A DNA stretch of 5,314 nucleotides. Origin: Sphingomonadales bacterium (GTDB taxonomy: Bacteria; Pseudomonadota; Alphaproteobacteria; Sphingomonadales; Sphingomonadaceae). Of the stretch, positions 1 to 5,314 are shown in pieces (the first letter of the stretch is position 1; every line of letters begins with the position of its first letter). The notes below the pieces were generated by a model. The model did not search any database. It was not told the DNA's origin and saw only the letters and a program-made list of their open reading frames with translations. The DNA lies in assembly GCA_027486275.1 (NCBI GenBank), contig JAIXPM010000392.1:1-5314 (forward strand). Reading direction: 5' to 3'. A program made the position numbers and the translations under genes.

Positions 1-107
1 GCGGTCAGCGCCTCCACCTGCCAACGGCCGGGATTGCGCGCCACCAGATCAAGCGTCTGGCTGCCCACCGAACCAGTCGCGCCCAGGATGGTCAAACTGC
101 GCGTCAT
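1..107 (-). CDS. dxr: 1-deoxy-D-xylulose 5-phosphate reductoisomerase, N-terminal fragment
   Basis: Dxr (IspC) rearranges and reduces 1-deoxy-D-xylulose 5-phosphate to 2-C-methyl-D-erythritol 4-phosphate with NADPH, the committed step of the MEP isoprenoid pathway in the cytosol. Only the first 35 codons plus two bases are present; the gene runs off the left edge, so the catalytic and metal-binding parts cannot be checked. What is visible is the start MTRSLTILGATGSVGSQTLD, with the NADPH-binding glycine loop GATGSVG at residues 9-15, which is typical of Dxr. The ATG shares four bases (ATGA) with the stop codon of cdsA, and the G-rich stretch just before it could serve as a ribosome binding site. 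The overlap implies translational coupling to cdsA. The family is usually close to 390-400 residues. Identification rests on the N-terminal motif plus the known gene order cdsA-dxr, and I am confident of it. Confidence 0.95.
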   Translation of the reverse strand, partial: MTRSLTILGATGSVGSQTLDLVARNPGRWQVEALT

Positions 108-907
108 CCCGCCCACCCGGTCATGGCAAACGCCCCCGCCCCGGCAACGGCGGCCGGCACCAGGCCATCGAGGCGGTCCATCACGCCGCCGTGGCCGGGC
201 AGCAGCGTGCCGCTGTCTTTCACGCCGGCCTGACGCTTCAGCCCACTTTCATAAAGATCCCCCAGGATCGACAGCACCGCCAGCGGCAACGCCAGCACGG
301 CGAGCCGGCCAATCCCCGCCAGATTGGCATGGCCCGGCCACAGCATCGCCAGCGCAGCGGCGACCAGCAGGGAACCCGCCAAGCCGCCCGCCGCGCCACT
401 CCAGGTCTTGTTTGGGCTGATCGCCGGCGCCAGTTTCGGGCCACCCACCGCGCGGCCGGTGAAATAGGCGGCGATATCAGCGCCCCACACCACGGCCATC
501 ACGAACAGCGTCGCAAAGAAGCCCCACGGCGTCGCGCGCAGCCAGATCAACGCCACCGCCGGCAGCCCGCAATAGAGCAGCCCCAGCATCATCGGCCGGC
601 CCAGCCCTTTCTGCATCCGCGCCGCAAACAGGCCGATCAGGCCGGCACCGCCGCCCAGCAGCATCAGTGCTTCATTCGGATTGCCCATCACGGCCACAAT
701 CCACACCACTAGGCCCAGCACTGCCAGCCCCAAACGGCGCAGCAGCAGCGGCAGCCGGTGCATCGCCGTCCATTCGGTAAACATGACCAGCACGGCAGCG
801 GCGGCCAGAACCGCAAAGGCCGGCCCGCCCAGCCACAACGCGGCAACCGCCACCGCCACCAGCACGACACCGGTCACCACGCGCTGGCCCAACTGGCTTG
901 CAGCCAT
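104..907 (-). CDS. cdsA: Phosphatidate cytidylyltransferase (CDP-diglyceride synthase)
   Basis: CdsA makes CDP-diacylglycerol from phosphatidic acid and CTP, the branch-point precursor of bacterial phospholipids, in the inner membrane. The 267-residue product is very hydrophobic, with roughly eight or nine candidate membrane segments (for example near residues 10-28, 56-74, 105-123, 130-148, 175-190 and 200-216). The family signature lies at residues 221-247: S221, K224-R225, K230-D231, the PGHGG loop at 237-241, and D244-R245-L246-D247. SPNKTW at 164-169 matches the usual SPxKTW element. I chose the ATG at 905-907 because GGAGGG (916-921) lies 8 bases upstream. A TTG two codons earlier (911-913) would overlap the uppS stop but sits only 2 bases from that site. 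The gene starts 2 bases after uppS and its stop overlaps the dxr ATG, so it looks like part of a coupled operon. Length and motifs are normal for an intact enzyme. Confidence 0.97.
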   Translation of the reverse strand: MAASQLGQRVVTGVVLVAVAVAALWLGGPAFAVLAAAAVLVMFTEWTAMHRLPLLLRRLGLAVLGLVVWIVAVMGNPNEALMLLGGGAGLIGLFAARMQKGLGRPMMLGLLYCGLPAVALIWLRATPWGFFATLFVMAVVWGADIAAYFTGRAVGGPKLAPAISPNKTWSGAAGGLAGSLLVAAALAMLWPGHANLAGIGRLAVLALPLAVLSILGDLYESGLKRQAGVKDSGTLLPGHGGVMDRLDGLVPAAVAGAGAFAMTGWAG

Positions 908-909
908 TC

Positions 910-1644
910 TCAACGCCCTCCGAAACGGCGTTCGCGGCGGGAAAATTCGTCCAGTGCCGTTGCCAGCGCCGGGCCATCGAAATCAGGCCACAGCGTTTCG
1001 GTCACCAGAAATTCGGCATAGGCCGTCTGCCAGAGCAGAAAGTTCGAAAGGCGCAGTTCGCCCGACGTGCGCAGCACGGCATCGGGCGGCGGCAAGCCAG
1101 CCGTGTCGAGCCGTGCTTCCAGCATCTCGGCAGTGATGTCGTCCGGCGCAATCAGGCCGGCTGCTGCATCGGTAGCCAGCGCGCGGGTCGCCCGCACGAT
1201 CTCCCCCTGCCCGCCATAATTCAGCGCCATGATCAGCCGCAGCCCGGTGTTGGCGCTGGTCCTGTCGCGTGCGGCGGCGAGCAGGCGCACCAGATCGGGC
1301 TTCAGCGCCTGCCAGTCCCCGATGAAATCGAGGCGGACACCGTTCTTGTGAAGCGTGTCGATCTCGTTCTTCACATAATGGTGAAGCAGACCCATCAGGT
1401 CGCTCACCTCATCAGCCGGACGCTTCCAGTTCTCGCTGGAAAAGGCGTAAAGTGTCAGCATTTCCAGCCCAAGGCCGGGTGCGGCTTCGACCACGCGGCG
1501 CACCGCTTCCACCCCTTCGCGGTGACCGGCAATGCGCGGCAGCCGCTTGGCCTTTGCCCAACGGCCATTGCCATCCATGATGATGGCAAGATGCCGGCAG
1601 CCGCCGGCCCCGCCATCCCCCACCGAGGCGGCAACTAAGGTCAC
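910..1644 (-). CDS. uppS: Isoprenyl (undecaprenyl) diphosphate synthase, cis-prenyltransferase
   Basis: UppS extends farnesyl diphosphate with isopentenyl diphosphate in cis to make C55 undecaprenyl diphosphate, the lipid carrier for peptidoglycan and other envelope glycans. The 244-residue product carries the cis-prenyltransferase motifs in order: [11 protein letters not shown] with the catalytic Asp at residue 24, GHREG at 40-44, SSENW at 69-73, NYGG at 142-145, and RTSGE-x-R-x-S from residue 192 (R192, E196, R198, S200), then E211. These match the E. coli enzyme with a constant offset of two residues, so the active site looks complete. The start is a GTG whose first four bases (GTGA) overlap the frr stop. 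The nearest AAGGAA lies about 11 bases upstream, slightly far, so translation probably depends on coupling to frr. The first 16 or so residues are Gly/Ala-rich and not conserved. A later GTG at codon 8 is possible but has no better binding site. Whether the product is exactly C55 is inferred. Confidence 0.97.
   Translation of the reverse strand: MTLVAASVGDGGAGGCRHLAIIMDGNGRWAKAKRLPRIAGHREGVEAVRRVVEAAPGLGLEMLTLYAFSSENWKRPADEVSDLMGLLHHYVKNEIDTLHKNGVRLDFIGDWQALKPDLVRLLAAARDRTSANTGLRLIMALNYGGQGEIVRATRALATDAAAGLIAPDDITAEMLEARLDTAGLPPPDAVLRTSGELRLSNFLLWQTAYAEFLVTETLWPDFDGPALATALDEFSRRERRFGGR
916..921 (-). promoter_or_regulatory. cdsA Shine-Dalgarno site that decides the start
   Basis: GGAGGG on the minus strand, inside the last codons of uppS. 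It is 8 bases from the ATG at 905-907, but only 2 bases from the competing in-frame TTG at 911-913. The spacing favours the ATG, giving a 267-residue CdsA rather than 269. Confidence 0.75.
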
Positions 1645-2210
1645 TTGCCGAGGATTTCCTTTTCCTTGGCGGCCACGGTCGTATCGATGTCGGTCATCGC
1701 CTTGTCGGTGATCTTCTGCACATCGGCCTCAAGGCGCTTCTGTTCGTCCTGGCTGATCTTGCCCTTCTTTTCGGCGGCCTTCAGCGCTTCCATGCCGTCC
1801 CGGCGCACGTTGCGGGCGGCAATCTTGGCCTTTTCGGCATAGGTGCCGGCCAGCTTGACCATTTCCTTGCGGCGTTCCTCGGTCATGTCCGGGATCGGCA
1901 GGCGCAGGGTCTGGCCATCAGTGATGGGATTGAGGCCCAGGCCGGCGGAGCGGATGGCCTTTTCCACCGGGGTCACGTTGGATTTATCCCACACCTGCAC
2001 GCTCAACATGCGTGGTTCCGGCACCGTCACGGTGGCGACCTGGCTCAGCGGCATCGCGGAGCCATAGACTTCTACATGCACGGTATCGAGCAGGCTGGTG
2101 TTGGCCCGGCCGGTGCGCAAGCTACCCAGATCATGCTTCAGCGCCTCCACGGCGCCTGCGGTGCGGCGTTCCAGATCGGCCTTGAACGGGCCGGCTTCGA
2201 ATTCAGCCAT
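1641..2210 (-). CDS. frr: Ribosome recycling factor
   Basis: RRF works with EF-G after termination to split the 70S post-termination complex so that subunits can be reused; it is an essential cytosolic factor. The 189-residue product is close to the usual 185. The long helical domain I is built from the N-terminal region with SLRTGRAN at 30-37 and the C-terminal half with ARNVRRDG at 132-139, which holds the conserved arginines (R133, R136, R137) that contact 23S rRNA. Domain II spans about residues 38-107, with [14 protein letters not shown] at 63-76. The C-terminal part is rich in Lys/Glu helix, as expected. The ATG has a good GGAGA site 6 bases upstream, located inside the end of pyrH. The start overlaps the pyrH stop by eight bases, and the stop overlaps the uppS GTG. 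No anomaly is seen. Confidence 0.98.
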   Translation of the reverse strand: MAEFEAGPFKADLERRTAGAVEALKHDLGSLRTGRANTSLLDTVHVEVYGSAMPLSQVATVTVPEPRMLSVQVWDKSNVTPVEKAIRSAGLGLNPITDGQTLRLPIPDMTEERRKEMVKLAGTYAEKAKIAARNVRRDGMEALKAAEKKGKISQDEQKRLEADVQKITDKAMTDIDTTVAAKEKEILGK

Positions 2211-2925
2211 TGGCGTCTCCTGTCACTGTCGTCGAAATGCCCTCACCGTTCAGCACGGCAAGCAAGGCGCCGGGTTCGCGGATGTTGAACACGATGATGG
2301 GAATATCATTGTCGCGGCACATGGAAACCGCGCTGGCATCCATCACCTTCAGATTGTCGGCCAATACCTTGGAATAGCTGACCGTTTCATATCGGTGGGC
2401 GCCCGGCACCTGCTTGGGATCGGCATCATAAACGCCATCAACGCTGGTGCCCTTGAACAGCGCATCGCAGTTCATTTCGGCGGCACGCAAGGCGGCGCCG
2501 GTGTCGGTCGTGAAGAACGGGTTGCCGGTGCCGGCGGCGAAGATCACCACGCGGCCCTTTTCCAGATGGCGCTCGGCGCGGCGGCGGATGTAGGGCTCGC
2601 ACACGCTCGGCATCGGGATGGCCGACTGCACGCGGGTGACGACGCCGATATTTTCCAGCGCATTCTGCATGGCCAGCGCGTTCATCACGGTCGCCAACAT
2701 GCCCATGTAATCGGCGCTGCCGCGATCAAATCCCTTGGCGGCAGCGGCCAGCCCGCGGAAGATATTGCCGCCGCCCACCACCAGGCACGTTTCAATGCCG
2801 GTATCATGCACCGTTTTCACTTCGCCGGCGATGCGGGCGGCCTGATCGGGATCGATGCCATAGGCGCCCTGCCCCATCAGCACTTCGCCGGACAGTTTCA
2901 GGAGAATGCGCTTGAAGGCGGGCAT
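2203..2925 (-). CDS. pyrH: Uridylate (UMP) kinase
   Basis: PyrH phosphorylates UMP to UDP with ATP in de novo pyrimidine nucleotide synthesis. It belongs to the amino acid kinase fold, not to the eukaryotic UMP/CMP kinase family, and acts as a cytosolic hexamer. The 240-residue product has the expected landmarks: [11 protein letters not shown] at residues 8-18, the GGGNIFRG loop at 51-58, D72 followed by [14 protein letters not shown] (74-87), and [11 protein letters not shown] at 132-142, then [15 protein letters not shown] (157-171) in the ATP-binding part. Length and motifs are normal. It is the first gene of the downstream unit, preceded by the tsf terminator and a candidate promoter. The ATG at 2923-2925 fits the conserved N-terminus, but no clear Shine-Dalgarno sequence precedes it: the upstream bases are C/G-rich, and the nearest AGAG is 13 bases away. 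Its stop overlaps frr by eight bases. Confidence 0.98.
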   Translation of the reverse strand: MPAFKRILLKLSGEVLMGQGAYGIDPDQAARIAGEVKTVHDTGIETCLVVGGGNIFRGLAAAAKGFDRGSADYMGMLATVMNALAMQNALENIGVVTRVQSAIPMPSVCEPYIRRRAERHLEKGRVVIFAAGTGNPFFTTDTGAALRAAEMNCDALFKGTSVDGVYDADPKQVPGAHRYETVSYSKVLADNLKVMDASAVSMCRDNDIPIIVFNIREPGALLAVLNGEGISTTVTGDANG

Positions 2926-2958
2926 GGGGCGGCGATCACTCTGTGTCAGGACGATAGG

Positions 2959-2987
2959 TCACTAGCGGTGCTTGACCGCGCTGCCAA
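2959..2987 (-). promoter_or_regulatory. Candidate pyrH operon promoter
   Basis: TTGGCA (2982-2987), a 17-base spacer, then TAGTGA (2959-2964), preceded by GC so that it reads GCTAGTGA. The geometry is the same as in the rpsB promoter candidate of this window, and it resembles the housekeeping-sigma pattern known from alphaproteobacteria such as Caulobacter. It lies just downstream of the tsf terminator and would give a leader of about 27 bases before pyrH. The -10 element is weak, so this is a reasoned guess. Confidence 0.4.
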
Positions 2988-3045
2988 GCGGCGCGCACGG
3001 AAAAAGCGTGGACAAGCCAAGATGGGCGCTGCCGAAACGGGCAAC

Positions 3046-3080
3046 AAAAAGGGCAGACCGACAATGATCGGCCTGCCCTT
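3046..3080 (-). terminator. Rho-independent terminator after tsf
   Basis: In minus-strand RNA, AAGGGCAGGCCGA and TCGGUCUGCCCUU form a 13-base-pair stem (arms at 3068-3080 and 3049-3061) with one G-U pair and a 6-base loop, running into a five-U tract (3046-3050, the first two Us pairing in the stem). The G-U position would be an A-C mismatch if read from the plus strand, so the structure is best for minus-strand transcription. It begins 17 bases after the tsf stop and should end the rpsB-tsf transcript, at least partly. Confidence 0.9.
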
Positions 3081-3097
3081 CCTGTTTTCAACGTTGT

Positions 3098-4024
3098 TTA
3101 ACGGCCGGCGGCAGCAGCGACTTCAGCGGCGAAATCGCTCTGCTGCTTTTCGATGCCTTCGCCCAGCTGCATGCGGACAAAGCCCTTCAGCGCGATCGGC
3201 GTGCCGGCGGCCTTGGCAGCAGCGGCGACAACGTCGGCCACCTTCGACTTGCCGTCGATCACGAAGATCTGGTTCACCAGCGTGGCTTCCTGCGCAAACT
3301 TGCGCACGCCGCCTTCGATCATCTTTTCGATGATTTCGGCCGGCTTGCCTGAAGTGGCAGCCTTTTCGCGGGCAATGGCGCGCTCTCGCTCGATCAGAGC
3401 CGGATCAAGGCCAGCTTCGTCCAGCGCCAGCGGGCTTGCGGCAGCCACGTGCATGGCGATCTGCTTGGCCAGCGGCTCCAGCACGTCGGCTGCAGCGGCC
3501 GATTCCAGGCCAACCAGCACGCCGATACGGCCCATACCTGGCGCAATCGCGTTGTGCACATAGGCCGCAACGACACCCTGGCTCACTTCCAGCATGGCCG
3601 TGCGGCGAAGCGACTGATTTTCACCAATGGTGGCGATATTCGCGGTCAGCTTGTCAGCCACGCTGCCATCGCCGCCCGGGAACGGCATCGCGCCCAGCGC
3701 GTCGGCATCGGCACCGCTGGTCAGCGCCAGGCCGGTTACGGTGGTGACGAACGCCTGGAAGATTTCGTTCTTGGCAACGAAGTCGGTTTCGCTGTTCACT
3801 TCGACAGCGGCGCCCTTGGTGCCCGAAACGGCAACGCCCACCAGGCCTTCAGCGGCGGTGCGGCCGGCCTTCTTGGCGGCAGCAGCCAGGCCCTTGGCAC
3901 GCAGCCAATCGACGGCGGCTTCCATGTCGCCAGCGGTTTCACCAAGCGCCTTCTTGCAGTCCATCATGCCTGCGCCGGTCTTTTCGCGCAGGTCCTTCAC
4001 CATCGCGGCGGTGATATCAGCCAT
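3098..4024 (-). CDS. tsf: Translation elongation factor Ts
   Basis: EF-Ts is the nucleotide exchange factor that releases GDP from EF-Tu so that it can be recharged with GTP in the cytosol. The 308-residue product has the N-terminal UBA-like domain with the first family signature ([16 protein letters not shown], residues 12-27). It then has the core signature [11 protein letters not shown] (75-85), whose T80-D81-F82-V83 contacts EF-Tu. IGENQSLRR (133-141) follows, and the second core subdomain has MHVAAASP (191-198) and [14 protein letters not shown] (226-239). The length is usual for proteobacteria. I chose the ATG at 4022-4024 because it gives the standard MADIT start and has GAGGAG (4032-4037) 7 bases upstream. 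An upstream in-frame ATG would add 16 residues with no family support. It follows rpsB after 117 bases containing hairpins, and ends at a strong terminator. The protein is Ala-rich, as expected at this GC content. Confidence 0.98.
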   Translation of the reverse strand: MADITAAMVKDLREKTGAGMMDCKKALGETAGDMEAAVDWLRAKGLAAAAKKAGRTAAEGLVGVAVSGTKGAAVEVNSETDFVAKNEIFQAFVTTVTGLALTSGADADALGAMPFPGGDGSVADKLTANIATIGENQSLRRTAMLEVSQGVVAAYVHNAIAPGMGRIGVLVGLESAAAADVLEPLAKQIAMHVAAASPLALDEAGLDPALIERERAIAREKAATSGKPAEIIEKMIEGGVRKFAQEATLVNQIFVIDGKSKVADVVAAAAKAAGTPIALKGFVRMQLGEGIEKQQSDFAAEVAAAAGR

Positions 4025-4031
4025 GTCGAGG

Positions 4032-4037
4032 CTCCTC
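4032..4037 (-). promoter_or_regulatory. tsf Shine-Dalgarno site
   Basis: GAGGAG with 7 bases to the ATG at 4022-4024. It fixes the tsf start and rules out the longer reading from an ATG at 4070-4072, since the site itself would lie inside that extension. Confidence 0.85.
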
Positions 4038-4094
4038 TTTTTGGTGTTGGCAGGGCCATGCCCGGCCAACATGAAATATGTGTGACAAGAGGCC

Positions 4095-4140
4095 GGACGC
4101 GGTTCGCGCCCAGCCTCCCGTTGGTTCGAAAACGGGAAGC
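4095..4140 (-). promoter_or_regulatory. Tandem hairpins between rpsB and tsf
   Basis: Two stem-loops follow the rpsB stop in minus-strand RNA. The first (4113-4140) has a 10-base-pair stem, GCUUCCCGUU with AACGGGAGGC, one G-U pair and an 8-base loop; it starts one base after the stop codon. The second (4095-4111) has a 7-base-pair stem, GGGCGCG with CGCGUCC, one G-U pair and a 3-base loop. In both, the wobble would be a mismatch on the other strand. No U-run follows either. They may act as a leaky attenuator, as an mRNA-processing or stabilising element, or simply separate the two cistrons; the sequence does not decide this. Confidence 0.55.
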
Positions 4141-4141
4141 C

Positions 4142-4978
4142 TCAGGCTTCCGGCTGTGCTTCGGCTTCGGCTTCGACCGGGGCGTCCATCACCGCTTCAG
4201 GAGCGATGTCGGCAACCACTTCAGCTTCCGGGGCGATATATTCGACCGGAGCTTCGACCATCGCGCCCAGATCCACGCCCATATCGGCAGCGCGGCCCTG
4301 CTTGGCGTCGATCACGGCGTCGGCAATGGCATTCACATACAGCTGGATGGCGCGGCTGGCGTCATCATTGCCCGGAACCGGGAAGGCGATACCGCTCGGA
4401 TCGGTGTTGGAATCGAGGATGGCCACGACCGGGATACCCAGCACATTGGCTTCCTTGACCGCCAGTTCTTCCTTGTTGACGTCGATGATGAAGATCACTT
4501 CCGGCAGGCCGCCCATGTCGCGGATGCCGCCCAGCGAGGCCTGGAACTTGTCACGCTCACGGGTGAGCTTGAGCACTTCCTTCTTGGTCAGGCCGGTGGT
4601 GTCGCCCGACAGGGTTTCTTCCAGCTGCTTGAACTTGCGGATCGAGCCCGAGATGGTCTTCCAGTTGGTGAGCATGCCGCCCAGCCAGCGATGGTTGACA
4701 TAATGCTGGCCGCAACGACGCGCGGCATCGGCGATCGGGTCCTGCGCCTGGCGCTTGGTGCCAACGAACAGCACCTTGCCACCGTGCTGCACGGTGGCGC
4801 GGGTGAAATCGAGCGCGCGAGCGAACAGCGGCACGGTCTGCGACAGATCGATGATGTGGACGCCGTTGCGCTCACCAAAGATGTAGGGCTTCATCTTCGG
4901 GTTCCAGCGATGCGTCTGGTGACCGAAATGGGCGCCTGCTTCGAGCAGATTCGCCATGGAAACGACGGGAGCCGCCAT
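4142..4978 (-). CDS. rpsB: 30S ribosomal protein S2
   Basis: S2 is a large protein of the small ribosomal subunit, bound on its back side near the head-body junction and needed for S1 binding. The 278-residue product has the usual start ([20 protein letters not shown]), with [22 protein letters not shown] at 25-46 around the N-terminal fold. [14 protein letters not shown] lies at 96-109 after the central region, and the second family signature begins at P159 ([12 protein letters not shown]). The conserved [14 protein letters not shown] (181-194) follows. It is longer than the E. coli protein (about 240) because of an acidic Ala/Pro/Glu tail, residues 241-278, with no basic residues. I chose the ATG at 4976-4978: GGAGG (4988-4992) lies 9 bases upstream, whereas an ATG three codons earlier touches it directly. 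It is the first gene of an rpsB-tsf unit with its own promoter and leader. Confidence 0.98.
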   Translation of the reverse strand: MAAPVVSMANLLEAGAHFGHQTHRWNPKMKPYIFGERNGVHIIDLSQTVPLFARALDFTRATVQHGGKVLFVGTKRQAQDPIADAARRCGQHYVNHRWLGGMLTNWKTISGSIRKFKQLEETLSGDTTGLTKKEVLKLTRERDKFQASLGGIRDMGGLPEVIFIIDVNKEELAVKEANVLGIPVVAILDSNTDPSGIAFPVPGNDDASRAIQLYVNAIADAVIDAKQGRAADMGVDLGAMVEAPVEYIAPEAEVVADIAPEAVMDAPVEAEAEAQPEA

Positions 4979-4987
4979 AATATTCAT

Positions 4988-4992
4988 CCTCC
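4988..4992 (-). promoter_or_regulatory. rpsB Shine-Dalgarno site that decides the start
   Basis: GGAGG on the minus strand. It is directly adjacent to the ATG at 4985-4987 (zero spacing) but 9 bases from the ATG at 4976-4978. The second ATG is therefore the likely start, which also agrees with the usual S2 N-terminus. Confidence 0.85.
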
Positions 4993-5003
4993 GGTTGATC
5001 CGC

Positions 5004-5050
5004 TGCAGGGGGGGCGTGGCGGGAGCCGCGCACCGGATATGTTCCCTGCA
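5004..5050 (-). promoter_or_regulatory. Structured rpsB leader
   Basis: Within the expected 5' leader, TGCAGGG (5044-5050) and CCCTGCA (5004-5010) are perfect 7-base inverted copies 33 bases apart. Between them is a second small stem (5016-5033): GUG/CAC and GCGG/CCGC with one bulged base and a 3-base loop. Together they could fold as an outer stem around an inner hairpin, ending 11 bases before the GGAGG site. In E. coli, S2 represses its own mRNA through the rpsB leader; whether this unrelated-looking leader does the same is not shown here. Confidence 0.4.
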
Positions 5051-5068
5051 TGGGGTTTGGAAGTGGCG

Positions 5069-5097
5069 CGCTTAGCGAAGCCCGCCACTCCGGTCAA
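5069..5097 (-). promoter_or_regulatory. Candidate rpsB-tsf promoter
   Basis: TTGACC (5092-5097), a 17-base spacer, then TAAGCG (5069-5074), preceded by GC to read GCTAAGCG. TTGAC with a GCTA-type -10 fits the housekeeping-sigma pattern described for alphaproteobacteria. The -35 begins 10 bases after the stop of the upstream gene, and transcription would start near 5062, giving a leader of roughly 84 bases. A 28-base palindrome (5062-5089) covers the spacer and -10. Confidence 0.6.
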
Positions 5098-5107
5098 GCA
5101 TCAAGGC

Positions 5108-5314
5108 TCACTTTGTCGGCGTGACCTTCAGCAACTTGCCGTCCACCGCGTCGGTGAGCAGATACATCTCGCCGGCCGGCCCTTCGATCACGTCGCGGAT
5201 GCGCTCCTTGCGGTCAGTCAACAGGCGCTGCTCGCCCACCACCTTGTCGCCGTCCATCACCAGCCGCACCAGCGATTGCACGCGCAGGCCGCCCACGAAG
5301 ATATTGCCCTTGAA
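5108..5314 (-). CDS. PQQ-dependent sugar dehydrogenase-like protein, C-terminal fragment
   Basis: This is the last 68 codons of a gene whose start lies beyond the right edge. The fragment reads as outer blades of a beta-propeller: GNIFVGGL (residues 3-10 of the fragment), SLVRLVMDGDKVVGEQRLL (14-32), then ERIRDVIEGPAGEMYLLTD (37-55) and DGKLLKVTP (58-66). The ERIRDV-x-x-GP-x-G-x-x-Y-LLTD pattern is characteristic of the C-terminus of soluble aldose sugar / glucose-sorbosone dehydrogenases (the E. coli YliI/Asd group), which oxidise sugars with PQQ, usually after export to the periplasm. Signal peptide, catalytic residues and most of the PQQ and calcium sites are not in the window, so substrate and activity cannot be judged. 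It lies upstream of rpsB on the same strand, separated by a promoter, so it is probably a separate transcription unit with no functional link. Confidence 0.85.
   Translation of the reverse strand, partial: FKGNIFVGGLRVQSLVRLVMDGDKVVGEQRLLTDRKERIRDVIEGPAGEMYLLTDAVDGKLLKVTPTK

Noticed and set aside
898..1638. A 246-codon plus-strand frame opposite uppS.
   Set aside because: It is a shadow of uppS codon bias, with low-complexity composition and no binding site or family resemblance.
2972..2977. TTGACC on the plus strand in the tsf-pyrH gap as a plus-strand -35.
   Set aside because: No acceptable -10 follows at 16-18 bases, and no plus-strand gene lies downstream.
2098..3333. A 411-codon open frame on the plus strand opposite frr, pyrH and the end of tsf.
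   Set aside because: Its product has no recognisable domain, is rich in His/Ala/Arg runs, and runs antisense to unmistakable genes. Long antisense frames are expected in GC-rich DNA.
4025..4072. A 16-residue N-terminal extension of EF-Ts from an upstream ATG.
   Set aside because: The extension contains the tsf ribosome binding site, and EF-Ts proteins normally begin at MADIT-like sequence.
4056..4087. TTGTCA with the AT-rich CATATTT upstream of tsf as an internal promoter.
   Set aside because: The AT-rich bases are too close to TTGTCA, and nothing like a -10 lies at the proper spacing.
1..5314. Signs of a mobile element, defence system, CRISPR array or horizontally acquired gene.
   Set aside because: All coding space is explained by conserved housekeeping genes of uniform composition, gaps are at most 172 bases, and no long direct repeats or integration marks are visible.

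Overview
This is an ordinary, very well conserved stretch of a GC-rich bacterial chromosome, with every gene on the minus strand. Read in the direction of transcription (high to low coordinates), the order is: end of a PQQ-dependent sugar dehydrogenase-like gene, then rpsB, tsf, pyrH, frr, uppS, cdsA and the start of dxr. This links translation (S2, EF-Ts, ribosome recycling factor) to UMP kinase, undecaprenyl-PP synthesis, CDP-diacylglycerol synthesis and the MEP isoprenoid pathway. The order is the classic proteobacterial one. High GC, Ala-rich proteins, a TTGAC / GCTA-type promoter and an S2 protein with an acidic C-terminal tail suggest an alphaproteobacterium, plausibly a sphingomonad. 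That placement is inference from recall, not from a database search.

Layout from the right edge: 5108-5314 is the last 68 codons of the dehydrogenase-like gene. The 129-base gap 4979-5107 holds a credible promoter, a palindrome over its spacer and -10, and a roughly 80-base rpsB leader with an inverted repeat. rpsB (4142-4978) and tsf (3098-4024) are separated by 117 bases carrying two tandem hairpins without a clear U-run. After tsf is a strong intrinsic terminator (3046-3080), followed by a plausible pyrH promoter (2959-2987).

From pyrH to dxr the genes are packed tightly. pyrH/frr overlap by 8 bases, frr/uppS by 4 (GTGA) and cdsA/dxr by 4 (ATGA), while uppS and cdsA are 2 bases apart. This implies one translationally coupled transcript, pyrH-frr-uppS-cdsA-dxr, separate from an rpsB-tsf transcript. 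UppS makes the C55 lipid carrier used in envelope assembly, Dxr supplies isoprenoid precursors, and CdsA supplies the phospholipid precursor, so the second unit is mostly envelope-lipid supply.

I looked for an undescribed system and do not see one. There is no mobile element, CRISPR array, tRNA, foreign-looking gene or unexplained gap over 300 bases. The points worth a second look are regulatory: the rpsB promoter palindrome and leader, the rpsB-tsf hairpins, the tsf/pyrH transcription boundary, and the weak ribosome binding site of pyrH.
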